A DNA stretch of 6,398 bases from Nocardia sp. (GTDB taxonomy: Bacteria; Actinomycetota; Actinomycetes; Mycobacteriales; Mycobacteriaceae): assembly GCA_013361595.1 (NCBI GenBank), contig JABFXT010000414.1, forward strand, positions 1 through 6,398, written 5' to 3'. A program made the position numbers and the translations under genes. This document shows, piece by piece, positions 5,686 through 6,398 of the stretch; the stretch's first letter is position 1; every line of letters begins with the position of its first letter. The notes beneath the pieces are model-generated. The model worked only from the letters and a program-made list of their open reading frames with translations. It was not told where the DNA came from and made no database searches.

Positions 5686-6398
5686 GTGGAACTGAGGCAG
5701 CTCGAATACTTCGTCGCGGTCGCCGAGGAACAGAACTTCACCCGGGCGGCCGCACGGGTACACATCAGTCAATCCGGGGTGAGTGCGCAGATCCGGCAGC
5801 TGGAACGGGAACTCGGCGCCGAACTCTTCGACCGGACGACACGTACCGCGACGCTCACCGTCGCGGGAAAGGCCGCGCTCGAACACGCCCGCACGGCCCT
5901 CGCCGCCGCCCGAGCGGTATCGCGGGCGGTCGGCGAGGTCACCGATCTGGTCCGGGGCACGCTCACCGTCGGTATGGTCGTGGGCTGCACCGTCACCCCG
6001 CTGTTCGACGCCCTGTCCACTTTCCACCGCGCCCACCCCGGGGTCGAGATCTCGTTGTCGGAGGACAACTCCGACCGGCTCGTCGACGCGGTCCGCGCCG
6101 GCGCCCTCGACTTCGCCCTGGTCGGTACGGCCACCGCTACACCGGCGGGATTACCCTCGCTGACCCTCACCACCGATCGGCTCGTCGCGGCCGTACCCAC
6201 CGGCCATCCCTTGGCGGCACAGGCCGAGGTGATGTTGCGCGAACTGTGCGCCCATCCCCTCGTCTGCATGCCCACCGGCACCGGCTTGCGCGCAGTACTC
6301 GACCAGGCCTGCGCCGCGCAGAACCTCCGGCCCGCGATCGCGTTACAGGCGGGCGCGGCGGACGCGATCGCGGATCTCGCCGCCCGCGGTCTCGCGGT
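5686..6398 (+). CDS. LysR-type transcriptional regulator, C-terminus cut by window edge
   Basis: A second LysR-family regulator with 237 residues visible; about 60 more are expected to the right. The N-terminal winged helix-turn-helix is textbook: MELRQLEYFVAVAEEQNFTR at 1-20, then AAARVHISQSGVSAQIRQLERELGAELFDRT at 21-51. The effector domain begins near residue 89 (VRGTLTVGMVVG) and continues to the edge. The GTG at 5686 is chosen because it gives the standard LysR N-terminus; a TTG one base upstream is out of frame and stops at once. Only a weak, too-close AGGA (5679-5682) precedes it, while a good -10 element suggests a leaderless message. It is divergent from the SnoaL-like gene across 100 bp. 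It is not a close copy of the left-hand LysR protein: the helix-turn-helix and effector regions differ clearly. Inducer unknown. Confidence 0.93.
   Translation, partial: MELRQLEYFVAVAEEQNFTRAAARVHISQSGVSAQIRQLERELGAELFDRTTRTATLTVAGKAALEHARTALAAARAVSRAVGEVTDLVRGTLTVGMVVGCTVTPLFDALSTFHRAHPGVEISLSEDNSDRLVDAVRAGALDFALVGTATATPAGLPSLTLTTDRLVAAVPTGHPLAAQAEVMLRELCAHPLVCMPTGTGLRAVLDQACAAQNLRPAIALQAGAADAIADLAARGLA

Overview
The window is GC-rich chromosomal DNA from an actinomycete. A Nocardia- or Rhodococcus-like mycolate-containing genus is my best guess, from base composition, codon use and the resemblance of the proteins to actinobacterial families; the species cannot be read from the sequence. Every coding stretch belongs to a recognisable family. 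I see no RNA gene, insertion sequence, CRISPR array, phage gene or defence system.

Layout: (1) positions 1-731, minus strand, a LysR-type regulator cut off at its C-terminus by the window edge; (2) 732-871, a 140-bp divergent control region with two strong dyads; (3) 872-5024, plus strand, a tight three-gene operon encoding an MHS-family MFS transporter, a D-3-hydroxybutyrate dehydrogenase-like SDR and an acetoacetyl-CoA synthetase, with both junctions being 4-base ATGA overlaps; (4) 5025-5219, a convergent intergenic region with GC-rich hairpins that probably terminate transcription from both sides; (5) 5220-5585, minus strand, a small SnoaL/NTF2-like protein; (6) 5586-5685, a 100-bp divergent control region; (7) 5686 to the right edge, plus strand, a second LysR-type regulator, also cut off at its C-terminus.

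The central operon reads as a self-contained module for using 3-hydroxybutyrate and acetoacetate ('ketone bodies'). The transporter would import the hydroxy acid or keto acid, the dehydrogenase would oxidise 3-hydroxybutyrate to acetoacetate with NAD+, and the synthetase would activate acetoacetate to acetoacetyl-CoA with ATP and CoA. The thiolase needed to split acetoacetyl-CoA is not in the window. The divergent LysR gene is the obvious candidate regulator. Between it and the operon lies a near-perfect 9-bp inverted repeat with a T-N11-A core, as LysR proteins prefer, and about three helical turns further on a long stem-loop just upstream of the operon's ribosome binding site.

The right-hand pair (LysR regulator and divergent SnoaL-like gene) is a second, separate regulator-target pair of unknown substrate. 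The most interesting items are the compact ketone-body module and the architecture of its control region; the rest is ordinary for an actinomycete chromosome.
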